Below, one piece after another: positions 18,252-26,335 of a stretch of DNA of 42,316 nt. The stretch lies in NCBI GenBank assembly GCA_045613545.1, contig JAZLBD010000014.1, forward strand, positions 1 to 42,316. The letters are read 5' to 3'. The notes under the pieces were generated by a model. That model made no database searches. It saw nothing but the letters and a program-made list of their open reading frames with translations, and was not told the origin of the DNA. A program made the position numbers and the translations under genes. Position 1 is the first letter of the stretch. The number at the start of each line of letters is the position of its first letter. This stretch comes from Scatosoma sp045613545 (lineage in GTDB: Bacteria; Bacillota; Clostridia; Christensenellales; Borkfalkiaceae).

Positions 18252-19116
18252 GGATAAACATACCTCCTGCCCCGCAAGGCAACGCGATTCCCTCTTCCGT
18301 TTTAATGCCCACTTCGTACGCCTCTACCCTACCTTTTTTTTCTTGCATCGTAAGAGTGAGAATGTTCTTAAGAACCATCGGCTGAAGCCCCGTCGTATAA
18401 CTGTTGATGAGCACGAACAACGGCTCGTCCGTCAAAATTTTTTTGCAAAGGGACACAAACGGGAATAAATTTTCTTCAATCTTCCACATTTCCCCGCTCG
18501 GCCCTCTTCCATACGAGGGTGGATCCATAATGATCGCGTCGTATTTATTCCCTCTGCGAATTTCTCGTTGCACGAATTTTATGCAGTCGTCCACGATGTA
18601 TCGAATCCCCGTTTGAATCCCCGAAAGACGCGCGTTTTCGCCTGCCCTTTCCACCATACCTTTGGCGGCGTCTACGTGCGTGACGAACGCGCCCGCTTTG
18701 GCGCAAGCCACCGTCGCACCGCCCGTATAAGCGAACAGATTGAGGACTTTCACCTCTCTTCCCTCCCCCTTTGCTTTACGGATGAGGGCGGACATCACGT
18801 CCCAATTTACCGATTGTTCGGGGAACAAGCCCGTATGCTTAAACCCCATAGGCTTGATTTTGAAAGACACGTCCAAAGGCGCGTAGGAAATATTCCATTC
18901 CTCCGGCATCGGTTTTAAGAACTTCCAACCGCCGCCGCCCTTTTCGCTACGCTTATAGTAGGCGTGCAAGCGAGGGTCGGAAAACAAATCTTTTTTCGAC
19001 GACCAAATAACTTGCGGATCGGGGCGCAAAAGGTAGATATCCTTCCAACGTTCAAGTTTATACCCGTCTCCCGTCGCTATGATGGAATAATCTTTCCAAG
19101 TTTCGGCGATTTTCAT
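18244..19116 (-). CDS. SAM-dependent rRNA methyltransferase, RlmI/RlmK-like
   Basis: A 290-residue class I methyltransferase. The SAM-binding motif I VLNLFAYTGGAT lies at residues 124-135, an acidic ribose-binding Asp at 149 (THVDAAKG), and motif IV DPPSYG at 198-203, typical of the PF10672 group that methylates 23S rRNA. There is no N-terminal PUA domain as in full-length RlmI, so the substrate position is uncertain. The N-terminal RLxRPDPQVIW-like segment is conserved in this group. It begins about 55 nt after a consensus promoter, and its 3' end overlaps the downstream pseudouridine synthase. Confidence 0.87.
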   Translation of the reverse strand: MKIAETWKDYSIIATGDGYKLERWKDIYLLRPDPQVIWSSKKDLFSDPRLHAYYKRSEKGGGGWKFLKPMPEEWNISYAPLDVSFKIKPMGFKHTGLFPEQSVNWDVMSALIRKAKGEGREVKVLNLFAYTGGATVACAKAGAFVTHVDAAKGMVERAGENARLSGIQTGIRYIVDDCIKFVQREIRRGNKYDAIIMDPPSYGRGPSGEMWKIEENLFPFVSLCKKILTDEPLFVLINSYTTGLQPMVLKNILTLTMQEKKGRVEAYEVGIKTEEGIALPCGAGGMFIHD

Positions 19117-19169
19117 CTGTCTTTCTCCGTTTTGTCCTATGGGCGCACTACTGCATTTTCACCTTTCTT

Positions 19170-19198
19170 ATTATACCGAAAATCGGCAAAAATGTAAA
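19170..19198 (-). promoter_or_regulatory. Sigma-A promoter of the methyltransferase/synthase pair
   Basis: TTTACA (19198-19193), 17-bp spacer, TATAAT (19175-19170) on the minus strand. Confidence 0.8.
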
Positions 19199-19238
19199 GC
19201 GTTTTCGCCGAAAAAAATTCCATTATATCCCTTTTCAA

Positions 19239-19269
19239 CAAAAAACTCTCCCCCGAAACGGAGAAGAGT
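19239..19269 (-). terminator. Terminator after ileS
   Basis: 10-bp stem (19260-19269 with 19245-19254, two G-U pairs), 5-nt loop, then six T on the minus strand, 8 nt after the ileS stop. Confidence 0.85.
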
Positions 19270-19277
19270 TTTTTCGA

Positions 19278-22200
19278 TTATTCTTTTACGAGGGTCAAAA
19301 CGACTTTTCCGCCGTTGATATCCACTTCTTTGGAATACCCGTTCGCGCGCCCCTCTTCGAGTTTCGAACAAAGCACGTCGCCTGCAAAATTGCCGAGGCG
19401 TAAAACGTCGAGGATTTGTCCTTCCGCCTCGTAGTAGATATGAATGCGGTCGGTTATCGCAAAATTCGCCTCCTTTCGCATGGATTGGATTTTGGAAACG
19501 AGCTCTCTTTCCAAGCCCTCTACGATCAGTTCTTGGGTAAGTTCCGTGTTGAGCGCGACGGTAATCCCGCGATCGCTTGCCGAGATAAACCCAGCCTTGC
19601 TTTCGGTGAAGATTTGCAAATCCTCTTCGAAAAGCACTACTTCGCTATCCGTAGGTAGGGTAAACGATCCGCCGTTTTTCACTTGCTCGACCACTTCCGC
19701 GCCGTTGCACTCTGCGAGGAATTTGGAAATGAGTCCAAGTTTTTTGCCGTATTTAGGACCGAGGGTTTTGAGTTGCGGTTTGAGTTTATACGAAATAAAC
19801 GAATTCGCGTCCTCTGCCGAACGGAACGCCTTGATATTGAGCTCATCAAGGACGATAGCTTTAAGCCCGTCAGACAGCGCCGACTTACGCGCCGACACGA
19901 CGTACATTTCCGCAAGCGGTTGACGGTTCTTCACGTTCCCCGTATTTCTTGCCGCTCTGCCGAGGTTGACGATATCCAAAACTTCGTCCATATCCCTTTC
20001 AAGAGCCTCGTCAACGTAATTTTCGTCGCAGGTGGGAAAAGAACAAAGATGCACCGATTTTTCCGCGTCCTTAAAGAAGTTTGGCACGAGATTGAGATAC
20101 ATCTCTTCCCCGATAAACGGCGTATAGGGCGCGATGAGCTTTGCTAAGGTGACGAGGACGTGCCAAAGGGTCGTGTACGCCGCTTTCTTGTCCTCCGTCA
20201 TTTCACTGCCCCAATAGCGATCTCTACCACGGCGCACATACCAGTTCGAAAGAATATCCGAGAAGTCTTGAATCGCTCTCGCGCTATCGGTAATTTCGTA
20301 GTTTTGGAGGCAATTATCCACCTTTTTCACAAGCGAGTTCAACTTGGAAAGCACCCACTTATCCATAAGCGAAAGTTTACAATCTTTAACGTCATATTTC
20401 GAGGGATCGTAGCCGTCGATATCCGCGTACAAACAGAAGAACGCATAGGTATTCCAAAGAGTACCCATAAACTTGCGTTGCGCTTCGGAAACCGCTTCGG
20501 GATAGAAACGGGAGGGAAGCCAAGGCGCGGAGGCGGTGTAGAAATACCAACGGACGGCGTCCGCGCCTTGTTTATCCAAAACGCTAAACGGATCGACGAC
20601 GTTGCCTTTGTGCTTGGACATTTTCACGCCGTTCTTATCGTTGACGTGCCCCAAAACGATACAGTTCTTAAACGGCGCTTTATCGAACAAAATCGTCGAA
20701 ATAACGAGCAACGTATAGAACCAACCGCGCGTTTGGTCGATCGCCTCGGAAATGAAATCGGCAGGGAAGGTTTGCTCGAACACGTCCTTGTTTTCAAACG
20801 GGTAGTGATATTGCGCGAACGGCATCGAGCCCGAGTCGAACCAGCAGTCGATAACCTCCGGCGTACGAGTCATTTTTCCCCCGCATTTTTTACAAGTGCA
20901 AACAAGGGTATCCAAGTACGGACGGTGCAATTCGATCTCCCCCTCCACTCCGCATTTTTCTTTGAGTTCTTCTTTCGAGCCGATGACTTCGATCTCGCCA
21001 CAGTCGGGGCATACCCAAACGGGCAACGGCGTTCCCCAATACCGATCGCGGGAAAGTCCCCAGTCGATGACGTTTTCGAGGAAGTTGCCCATACGCCCTT
21101 CCTTGATGGATTCGGGCATCCAGTTGACCGAACGGTTCGCCTCAATCAGGCGGTCTTTGACCGCCGTCACTTTGATAAACCAGCTCGAACGCGCGTAGTA
21201 GATAAGCGGTGTATCGCAACGCCAACAGAAGGGATAGCTATGCGTAATTTCCGCCGTTTTCAAAAGCAGATTTCTGTCTTTCAAATCCTTGATCACAATA
21301 GGGTCGGCGGCTTGCGCGCCAAGACCCGTCAAAGGTCCGCAACCCGAGGGGAATTTTCCCTCCTCGTCAATGAGTTGCACGACGGGAAGATCGTAGCGAC
21401 GCCCCACTTTATAGTCGTCCTCACCGAACGCGGGCGCGATATGCACCACCCCCGTACCGTCAGAGAGAGTGACGTAGTCGTCGCAAGTGACGTAGTACGC
21501 GTTTTCACGGAATTTGAAGATTTCTTTACCGTAGGGATAGAGCGGTTCGTACGCCGTTTTCTCGTAATCGAGCCCTTTTTTGACGGAAAGGATTTGATAT
21601 CCCTCTTCGCCCAAGACGGAGGGAACAAGCGCCTCCGCAAGCACGTAGTGTTCCCCGTTTTCGTCCATTTGCACTTCTACGTAATTCGATTCGGGATTCA
21701 TGCAAAGCGCCACGTTCGAGGGAAGCGTCCAAGGGGTCGTCGTCCAAGCGAGGATATACAAATTCTCTTGGTCTACCACCTTAAACTTGACGAACGCCGT
21801 CGTTTGCTTTACGTCCTTATACCCTTGCGCCACTTCGTGGGAAGAGAGCGCCGTTCCACAGCGAGGGCAATAGGGCACGATTTTATGCCCTTTATACAAA
21901 AGCCCCTTTTCGTGAATGGTTTTCAGCGCCCACCACTCCGATTCGATATATTTATCGTGATAGGTGACGTAGGGGTTGTCCATATCGCACCAGTAGCCGA
22001 CGCGATCGGACATTTCTTTCCATTCGCTAGTATATTGCCAAACGGATTTTTTACATTCGCCGATGAAAGGCTCGATTCCGTACTTTTCGATTTCCGTTTT
22101 ATGTTCAAATCCGAGCTTCTTTTCCACTTCGAGTTCGACGGGAAGCCCGTGGGTATCCCACCCCGCCTTACGCAATACGTGGTAACCTTTCATCGTTTTA

Positions 22201-22418
22201 TAGCGAGGAATGATATCTTTCATAACGCGGGTTAAAATATGCCCGATGTGCGGTTTCCCGTTTGCCGTGGGTGGCCCGTCGTAGAAAGAAAATTCTTCTT
22301 TGCCGGAGTTTTTATCTACGCTCTTTTCAAACACGTGGTTTTCGTTCCAATATTTCACCACCTGTTTTTCTCTTTCCACGAAGTTGAGGGAAGTATCCAC
22401 TTTCTTATACATAGCCAT
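19278..22418 (-). CDS. ileS: Isoleucine--tRNA ligase (type 2, clostridial)
   Basis: It charges tRNA-Ile with isoleucine in the cytoplasm. 1046 residues, the usual size of clostridial IleRS. Class I signatures: PHIGH at residues 56-60 and KMSKH near 600. GWDTHGLPVELEVEKK marks the type-2 (eukaryote-like) subgroup, which is generally less sensitive to mupirocin. An editing domain with the conserved WTTTPWTLPSN follows near residue 230, and zinc-binding-like CPRCG and CPDCGEIE sites are present. I take the ATG at 22418 because AGGAGA lies 6 nt upstream; the ATG at 22424 touches that site directly. Regulation is by the T-box leader just upstream. Confidence 0.97.
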   Translation of the reverse strand: MAMYKKVDTSLNFVEREKQVVKYWNENHVFEKSVDKNSGKEEFSFYDGPPTANGKPHIGHILTRVMKDIIPRYKTMKGYHVLRKAGWDTHGLPVELEVEKKLGFEHKTEIEKYGIEPFIGECKKSVWQYTSEWKEMSDRVGYWCDMDNPYVTYHDKYIESEWWALKTIHEKGLLYKGHKIVPYCPRCGTALSSHEVAQGYKDVKQTTAFVKFKVVDQENLYILAWTTTPWTLPSNVALCMNPESNYVEVQMDENGEHYVLAEALVPSVLGEEGYQILSVKKGLDYEKTAYEPLYPYGKEIFKFRENAYYVTCDDYVTLSDGTGVVHIAPAFGEDDYKVGRRYDLPVVQLIDEEGKFPSGCGPLTGLGAQAADPIVIKDLKDRNLLLKTAEITHSYPFCWRCDTPLIYYARSSWFIKVTAVKDRLIEANRSVNWMPESIKEGRMGNFLENVIDWGLSRDRYWGTPLPVWVCPDCGEIEVIGSKEELKEKCGVEGEIELHRPYLDTLVCTCKKCGGKMTRTPEVIDCWFDSGSMPFAQYHYPFENKDVFEQTFPADFISEAIDQTRGWFYTLLVISTILFDKAPFKNCIVLGHVNDKNGVKMSKHKGNVVDPFSVLDKQGADAVRWYFYTASAPWLPSRFYPEAVSEAQRKFMGTLWNTYAFFCLYADIDGYDPSKYDVKDCKLSLMDKWVLSKLNSLVKKVDNCLQNYEITDSARAIQDFSDILSNWYVRRGRDRYWGSEMTEDKKAAYTTLWHVLVTLAKLIAPYTPFIGEEMYLNLVPNFFKDAEKSVHLCSFPTCDENYVDEALERDMDEVLDIVNLGRAARNTGNVKNRQPLAEMYVVSARKSALSDGLKAIVLDELNIKAFRSAEDANSFISYKLKPQLKTLGPKYGKKLGLISKFLAECNGAEVVEQVKNGGSFTLPTDSEVVLFEEDLQIFTESKAGFISASDRGITVALNTELTQELIVEGLERELVSKIQSMRKEANFAITDRIHIYYEAEGQILDVLRLGNFAGDVLCSKLEEGRANGYSKEVDINGGKVVLTLVKE

Positions 22419-22445
22419 AACCATTCTCCTGTTGTCAAAATAAAC

Positions 22446-22688
22446 AAAAAACAGCCGTTGCGTCTTGGAAAAAACACAACGGCTTTCTAAACCACCAAAA
22501 CAAACAATTATTTGTCGCCCTTGATCACGGATGGCGAACCCGTATCGAATTACTTTTTTTTCGTCCGATCTGCTCGAAAGGTGATATTTGTTAAGTCCGT
22601 CCTCTTCCTTTCACCAAACCGGAATTTCTCTTTGCGACGGGGGCTAAACAAACGTGTCCTTTCTACAAGCGCATTTATTATTCAATTT
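22446..22688 (-). promoter_or_regulatory. Isoleucine T-box riboswitch leader of ileS
   Basis: The leader of about 240 nt senses uncharged tRNA-Ile. The Stem I specifier is the Ile codon AUC at 22585-22583, followed by ACCUUUCGAGC, which fits the conserved 3' side of the specifier loop. Near the 3' end GGUGGUUUAG (22496-22487) contains the UGGU that can pair with the ACCA end of tRNA-Ile; it departs from the usual GGUGGNACC box. A 14-bp terminator stem (22471-22484 with 22453-22466, loop GGAA) with a T-run sits last. Uncharged tRNA should favour an antiterminator and switch ileS on. Folding was done by eye. Confidence 0.8.
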
Positions 22689-22694
22689 ATATTT

Positions 22695-22723
22695 ATTATA
22701 CCCCGTTTCTCCCTTTTTGTAAA
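22695..22723 (-). promoter_or_regulatory. Sigma-A promoter of the ileS T-box transcript
   Basis: TTTACA (22723-22718), 17-bp spacer, TATAAT (22700-22695) on the minus strand, starting 26 bp after the aspS stop. Confidence 0.8.
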
Positions 22724-22748
22724 GCGAAACGAGGCATATTTTTATTTT

Positions 22749-24080
22749 TTACGGGGATACGCGGTTGATGTCGCGAGGGAACATCGTCGCCTCTCTCACG
22801 TTCTTGAATCCCAAAAGGTGCATCGTAAGGCGTTCTAAGCCGATCCCAAGCCCGCCGTGCGGAGGCGCGCCGTATTTGTGGAGCATAAGATAGGTCTCGA
22901 ATTGCGCGGGATCCATACCGAGTTTTTGCATTTTTGCAACTTGTTCATCGTAATCGTGTACCCGTTGCCCGCCCGACGTAATTTCAAGTCCTCTAAACAA
23001 CAAGTCGAAAGAGAGGGTGTATTCGGGGTCGGCAGGGTCGTCCAACGTATAGAAAGGACGCTTTTTGGAGGGATAATGGGTGACGAACAAGAAGTCGGAG
23101 CCGAGTTCTTTCTTCGCCCACTTGCCAAGCAATTGTTCCTCCTCGGGGTCGAAGTCTTTCATATCGGTCGGTTGATATTTGAATTTCTTCATCAAAAGCT
23201 CTTTTGCGTCCATAAACTTAATGGTGGGGATTTCCGTAATTACGGGAATATCCGCGTGCAAAAGCTCCACTTCGTTTTTATATTCGGTGCGAAGAAGTTC
23301 CATAATGTATTTCAACGCGCCGGCTTCCATATTCATAATATCCTCAAAGCCGTCGATAAAGCCCATTTCGAAATCCATCGAGATATATTCGTTTAAATGA
23401 CGGCTAGTGTCGTGATGTTCCGCGCGGAATACGGGCGCAATTTCAAACACTCTCTCGTAAGCCGCCACGAGCGCTTGCTTGTAAAGTTGGGGGGATTGCG
23501 CCAAATACACTTGCTTCCCAAAATAATCGAGCTTAAATACGTTCGTACCGCCCTCTGCCCCAGCGTAGTTGATTTTCGGGGAACGGATTTCCGTAAAGCC
23601 TTGCTTCGTCAAAAATTCTCTAAACCCTCTCGCGATCCCCTCTTGGATTTTGAAAATTGCTCTCTCTTTGGGGTTGCGCAAGGTCACGGGACGATAGTCC
23701 AAATTCGTGGAAAGGTCGCAGTTCACTTGCTTTTTCGTGATAACGATGGGAGAAAGGGCGGCGGGGTGAGACAAAATTTCAACGCCGTGGATTTGAATTT
23801 CATAACGTTTCGAGCCGTCTTTCATAACGCCTGCAACGACTTTTCCCGTCACTTTTACGGCGCATTCCTCTTTCAAATCTTCGCTCATACGGTAATCGGA
23901 AAAACTTTCCGCGTACACGCATTGAATCGTATCTCTCGCCGTTCTTAAAACGACGAAAGCAAAGTCGGACATCATACGAATGTTGTGCACCGTGCCTTTG
24001 ACGGTGACGATTTCGTTTTCGTGTTCTCCAAGTTCCGCAAAAGAAACGGTATTCTTCTTGATTTCACCTGTAATTGCCAT
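22749..24080 (-). CDS. aspS: Aspartate--tRNA ligase, archaeal type (probably non-discriminating)
   Basis: A 443-residue class II synthetase. An N-terminal OB-fold anticodon-binding domain (residues 15-110) is followed by motif 2 FRAEHHDTSRHLNEY and motif 3 GLGIGLERLTM. Length and motifs match the archaeal AspRS2 form, not the roughly 590-residue bacterial AspRS with its GAD insertion. Archaeal-type enzymes in Firmicutes often also charge tRNA-Asn, feeding the GatCAB amidation route, but the specificity is not proven here. The ATG at 24080 follows AGAGGTT. It ends 26 bp before the ileS promoter, and no T-box was seen upstream. Confidence 0.93.
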   Translation of the reverse strand: MAITGEIKKNTVSFAELGEHENEIVTVKGTVHNIRMMSDFAFVVLRTARDTIQCVYAESFSDYRMSEDLKEECAVKVTGKVVAGVMKDGSKRYEIQIHGVEILSHPAALSPIVITKKQVNCDLSTNLDYRPVTLRNPKERAIFKIQEGIARGFREFLTKQGFTEIRSPKINYAGAEGGTNVFKLDYFGKQVYLAQSPQLYKQALVAAYERVFEIAPVFRAEHHDTSRHLNEYISMDFEMGFIDGFEDIMNMEAGALKYIMELLRTEYKNEVELLHADIPVITEIPTIKFMDAKELLMKKFKYQPTDMKDFDPEEEQLLGKWAKKELGSDFLFVTHYPSKKRPFYTLDDPADPEYTLSFDLLFRGLEITSGGQRVHDYDEQVAKMQKLGMDPAQFETYLMLHKYGAPPHGGLGIGLERLTMHLLGFKNVREATMFPRDINRVSP

Positions 24081-24151
24081 ATTTTCTAACCTCTTTCGGA
24101 TGATTTTTTTCTCTTAAACGGTAAAAATATCTTTCCTTTTCCACCCATTCT

Positions 24152-24180
24152 ATTTTAATTCGCTTGACAAAAAAAAGCAA
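24152..24180 (-). promoter_or_regulatory. Probable aspS promoter, overlapping a divergent promoter
   Basis: TTGCTT (24180-24175), 17-bp spacer, TAAAAT (24157-24152) on the minus strand. It overlaps the kinase promoter on the other strand by 17 bp. Confidence 0.55.
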
Positions 24181-24192
24181 GTGTTTTATAAT
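24164..24192 (+). promoter_or_regulatory. Consensus sigma-A promoter of the pyridoxal kinase-like gene
   Basis: TTGACA (24164-24169), 17-bp spacer, TATAAT (24187-24192): perfect consensus at both boxes. Confidence 0.85.
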
Positions 24193-24228
24193 ACCTTTAT
24201 TAAAATTTTTTCAAGGAGTTGTTTCTTT

Positions 24229-25053
24229 ATGCGCATCCTTGCCATCAACGATATTTCTTGCGTGGGAAAATGCTCGCTCACCGTTGCACTCCCCGTCATT
24301 TCCGCGTGCGGGATTACGTGCGACGTTTTACCAACGGCTATTTTGTCCACGCATACGAGCGGGTTTGAAAACTATACTTTCCTCGATTTCTCGTCGGAAA
24401 TCCCCGCACTTTTAGAGCAGTGGAAGTCGCTTGGGCTCCAATACGACTGTATTTGTAGCGGATATCTCGGCAACGTCGACCAAATAGATATGGTGCGGAA
24501 AATTAAAAACGAATTTTTAGCGGAGGGCGGTAAATTTATCGTCGATCCCGTGATGGGCGACGGCGGAAAACTCTACCCCCACTTCCAAGGCGACTTCCCT
24601 AAAAAAATGGCGGAGCTGTGCAAGGAAGCGGATTATATCTTGCCCAACCTTACGGAAGCTTGCTATTTGACGGAAACCGACTATAACGGCGGAAACGTGG
24701 ACGTCGATCTTCTTTTGAAAAAACTGAAAGGAACGCGTACCTGCCCGATCGTGACTGGAATTATCCAAGGGGAAAAGATCACCTCTTACTATTTGGAAAA
24801 CGAACAGAAAAAGGGCTATTCCACCAACCTCGTCAAGGGCTATTTCCACGGCTCGGGAGACGTTTATACCGCCGCTTTTTGCGGGGTTTTAGCCGTCACT
24901 AAATCAGTGGATATCGCCATTAAACTCGCGTCGGAATTTACGACGGCGTCTATTCTTCGAACAAGCAAGGTGGAAGGGCACGAGGCAAGATACGGCATTT
25001 TCTATGAAGAGGAAATTTTTGCCTTCTTGGAGAAGTTGCACGCAATATCTTGA
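24229..25053 (+). CDS. Pyridoxamine/pyridoxal kinase-like protein (ribokinase fold)
   Basis: It is predicted to phosphorylate pyridoxal, pyridoxamine or pyridoxine with ATP in vitamin B6 salvage. The ATG at 24229 follows AAGGAG, giving 274 residues; the upstream in-frame GTG at 24181 lies inside the promoter. The N-terminus MRILAINDISCVGKCSLTVA is the substrate-binding start of PdxY-type kinases. DPVMGDGGK lies near residue 105 and the anion-hole motif HGSGDVYTAAF near 205, with the catalytic Asp in GSGD. It is followed at once by the 6S RNA promoter and has no obvious terminator of its own. A ThiD-like activity on hydroxymethylpyrimidine is less likely. Confidence 0.88.
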   Translation: MRILAINDISCVGKCSLTVALPVISACGITCDVLPTAILSTHTSGFENYTFLDFSSEIPALLEQWKSLGLQYDCICSGYLGNVDQIDMVRKIKNEFLAEGGKFIVDPVMGDGGKLYPHFQGDFPKKMAELCKEADYILPNLTEACYLTETDYNGGNVDVDLLLKKLKGTRTCPIVTGIIQGEKITSYYLENEQKKGYSTNLVKGYFHGSGDVYTAAFCGVLAVTKSVDIAIKLASEFTTASILRTSKVEGHEARYGIFYEEEIFAFLEKLHAIS

Positions 25054-25078
25054 CAAACCTTTCAAAAAAGGATATACT
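25050..25078 (+). promoter_or_regulatory. Sigma-A promoter of 6S RNA
   Basis: TTGACA (25050-25055), 17-bp spacer, TATACT (25073-25078). The -35 box overlaps the stop codon region of the kinase gene. Confidence 0.8.
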
Positions 25079-25084
25079 AAAACA

Positions 25085-25258
25085 AAGTCTGCGGTGTACG
25101 GAATTTGGATAAATCGTAATCCACAAGAAAAATACGGGAGCTTTGATTCGGATAGATAGGCAAGGTCTGTTTTACGGAAAGTCCGAGGCTGTTCGATCGG
25201 GCACCCACCTGCTAAAACGCGGGTTAGCTTTTTCCAAATTGCGGCACAGGCGGATTTT
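25085..25258 (+). ncRNA. ssrS: 6S RNA
   Basis: About 174 nt with no reading frame, with its own promoter and terminator. 6S RNA mimics an open promoter and sequesters sigma-A RNA polymerase in slow growth. The ends pair in a long interrupted stem: UCUGC and UGU near the 5' end with ACA and GCGGA near the 3' end, and AAUUUGG (25102-25108) with CCAAAUU (25234-25240). Large unpaired stretches follow on both sides, the central bubble. A small hairpin GCUAA/UUAGC (25211-25226) sits on the 3' side of the bubble, as in other Firmicutes 6S RNAs, preceded by GGGCACCCACCU, which resembles a conserved 6S segment. The ends are approximate. A covariance-model hit would settle it. Confidence 0.78.
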
Positions 25259-25272
25259 TCTTTTTCAAAAAC

Positions 25273-25304
25273 AAAAACCGCATCTCAACCGAGATGCGGT
25301 TTTT
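25273..25304. terminator. Bidirectional terminator (6S RNA and membrane protein gene)
   Basis: 14-bp perfect stem (25273-25286 with 25291-25304), loop AACC, with A- and T-runs on the two sides, so it can end transcripts from both strands. Confidence 0.9.
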
Positions 25305-25317
25305 TAGTATTCAAAAA

Positions 25318-25767
25318 TTATTTAACAAAACGATCGATTGCAACAGCGCCAGCGCCAAGCAAGGATACGATTGCTGCGATAATGGAGCCGATACCCAAAT
25401 CAAAGAGTTTCTTCACTGCTTTAATCTCTTCTTTGGTCATTTTAGCATCAGGAACTGCAACTGCAAGCGACAAGAAGAAGAGGATTGCTGCAACTACAAA
25501 GCAAACAATCGCGATAAGTTCGAACAAATCTTTGTTGCCTTTCTTACCAAGATACGTAAGAACGCCTGCTGCGATTACAAGCAAGTAAGGAAGTAAGTTA
25601 AGAATCGAGAACTTCCACGTTTTGTCCCCAAACGCAATTTTCAAACCAGACCAAGTTTCTTTTTCGCCTAAAACTTCATAGGAGATAGCCGGTAAGAAAA
25701 TACAAATTACCGCAATCGCTGCCGCAACAATCGCTGCCAAAGGAGCATACTTTTTAAGAGCCTTCAT
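25318..25767 (-). CDS. Small four-helix membrane protein, unknown function
   Basis: A 149-residue protein with four membrane segments (about residues 7-30, 55-75, 82-105 and 122-142), short loops and basic residues after the first Met, suggesting an inside N-terminus. No known motif was recognised. The ATG at 25767 follows GAGGTG by 4 nt; an ATG 12 nt upstream actually contains that binding site and is unlikely to be used. It is monocistronic, with a consensus promoter at 25830-25858 and a shared terminator at 25273-25304. Confidence 0.75.
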   Translation of the reverse strand: MKALKKYAPLAAIVAAAIAVICIFLPAISYEVLGEKETWSGLKIAFGDKTWKFSILNLLPYLLVIAAGVLTYLGKKGNKDLFELIAIVCFVVAAILFFLSLAVAVPDAKMTKEEIKAVKKLFDLGIGSIIAAIVSLLGAGAVAIDRFVK

Positions 25768-25829
25768 TTTACACCTCATATTCCCAAAAGATTTGATTTT
25801 ACTCTTGTGAGCATCTTTTGTATAGTTTC

Positions 25830-25858
25830 ATTATAGCACTCTATTTTTTCTTTGTCAA
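25830..25858 (-). promoter_or_regulatory. Sigma-A promoter of the four-helix membrane protein gene
   Basis: TTGACA (25858-25853), 17-bp spacer, TATAAT (25835-25830) on the minus strand. Confidence 0.85.
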
Positions 25859-25943
25859 GGAAAAAACGAAAAATTATTTTAGTTATTTTTTTATTAAAAA
25901 AAAGAAAGAGTCTAAAAGCAATATAGGAAAATCGACTTAAATT

Positions 25944-25981
25944 AAAACAACCGTATCACCGAAAGGGTGATACGGTTGTTT
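25944..25981 (-). terminator. Terminator after tRNA-Pro(CGG)
   Basis: A 16-17 bp perfect stem (25966-25982 with 25944-25960) with a 5-nt loop, starting at the tRNA CCA end, followed by a short T-rich stretch on the minus strand. Confidence 0.85.
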
Positions 25982-26057
25982 TGGTCGAGGCGACGGGATT
26001 CGAACCCACGACCTTTGCGTCCCGAACGCAACGCGCTACCAACTGCGCTACGCCTCG
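25982..26057 (-). tRNA. tRNA-Pro (anticodon CGG)
   Basis: 76 nt including an encoded CCA. Acceptor stem CGAGGCG with CGCCTCG; D-arm GCGC/GCGC; anticodon stem TTGCG/CGCAA with loop TTCGGGA, giving anticodon CGG that reads CCG (Pro); T-arm GTGGG TTCGAAT CCCGT. It has a consensus promoter about 30 bp upstream and its own terminator, so it is a single-gene unit. Confidence 0.97.
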
Positions 26058-26087
26058 TTTTCGTTCGCTTTTCCACGAACAATATGC

Positions 26088-26116
26088 ATTATAGCAAATG
26101 AAAAAGAAATTGTCAA
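26088..26116 (-). promoter_or_regulatory. Sigma-A promoter of tRNA-Pro(CGG)
   Basis: TTGACA (26116-26111), 17-bp spacer, TATAAT (26093-26088): perfect consensus on the minus strand. Confidence 0.85.
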
Positions 26117-26335
26117 TCGCTTTTATCCCTTCTTCTTGCTTTTCCTTATTCTTTTTTATGTTTCTTTCTTCATATTTCACGCATGCGCCAAAACTTGAAC
26201 CGTAAGAAGAACCACGACGAAAATCGCCATAATCTCGTACATGGTGGGGGCGTTTACAAAAAGTAAGAGAAGATATAGGCTATTTTTTACCTTGCTCAAA
26301 CTACCCCTCGATCTTCCTTTCCTTACTATTTTTGT

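Noticed and set aside
20160..22235. 691-codon plus-strand open frame opposite ileS
   Set aside because: A shadow of the ileS coding strand; composition is unlike a real protein and no start signal is present.
25956..26180. 74-codon minus-strand frame across tRNA-Pro(CGG)
   Set aside because: Its C-terminal half is the well-known artefact of translating through a tRNA (VAQLVA...VGSNPVAS type).
26177..26242. 21-residue hydrophobic minus-strand peptide (MYEIMAIFVV start)
   Set aside because: It resembles small holin-like toxins, but there is no ribosome binding site, no charged tail and no antitoxin RNA that I could support.
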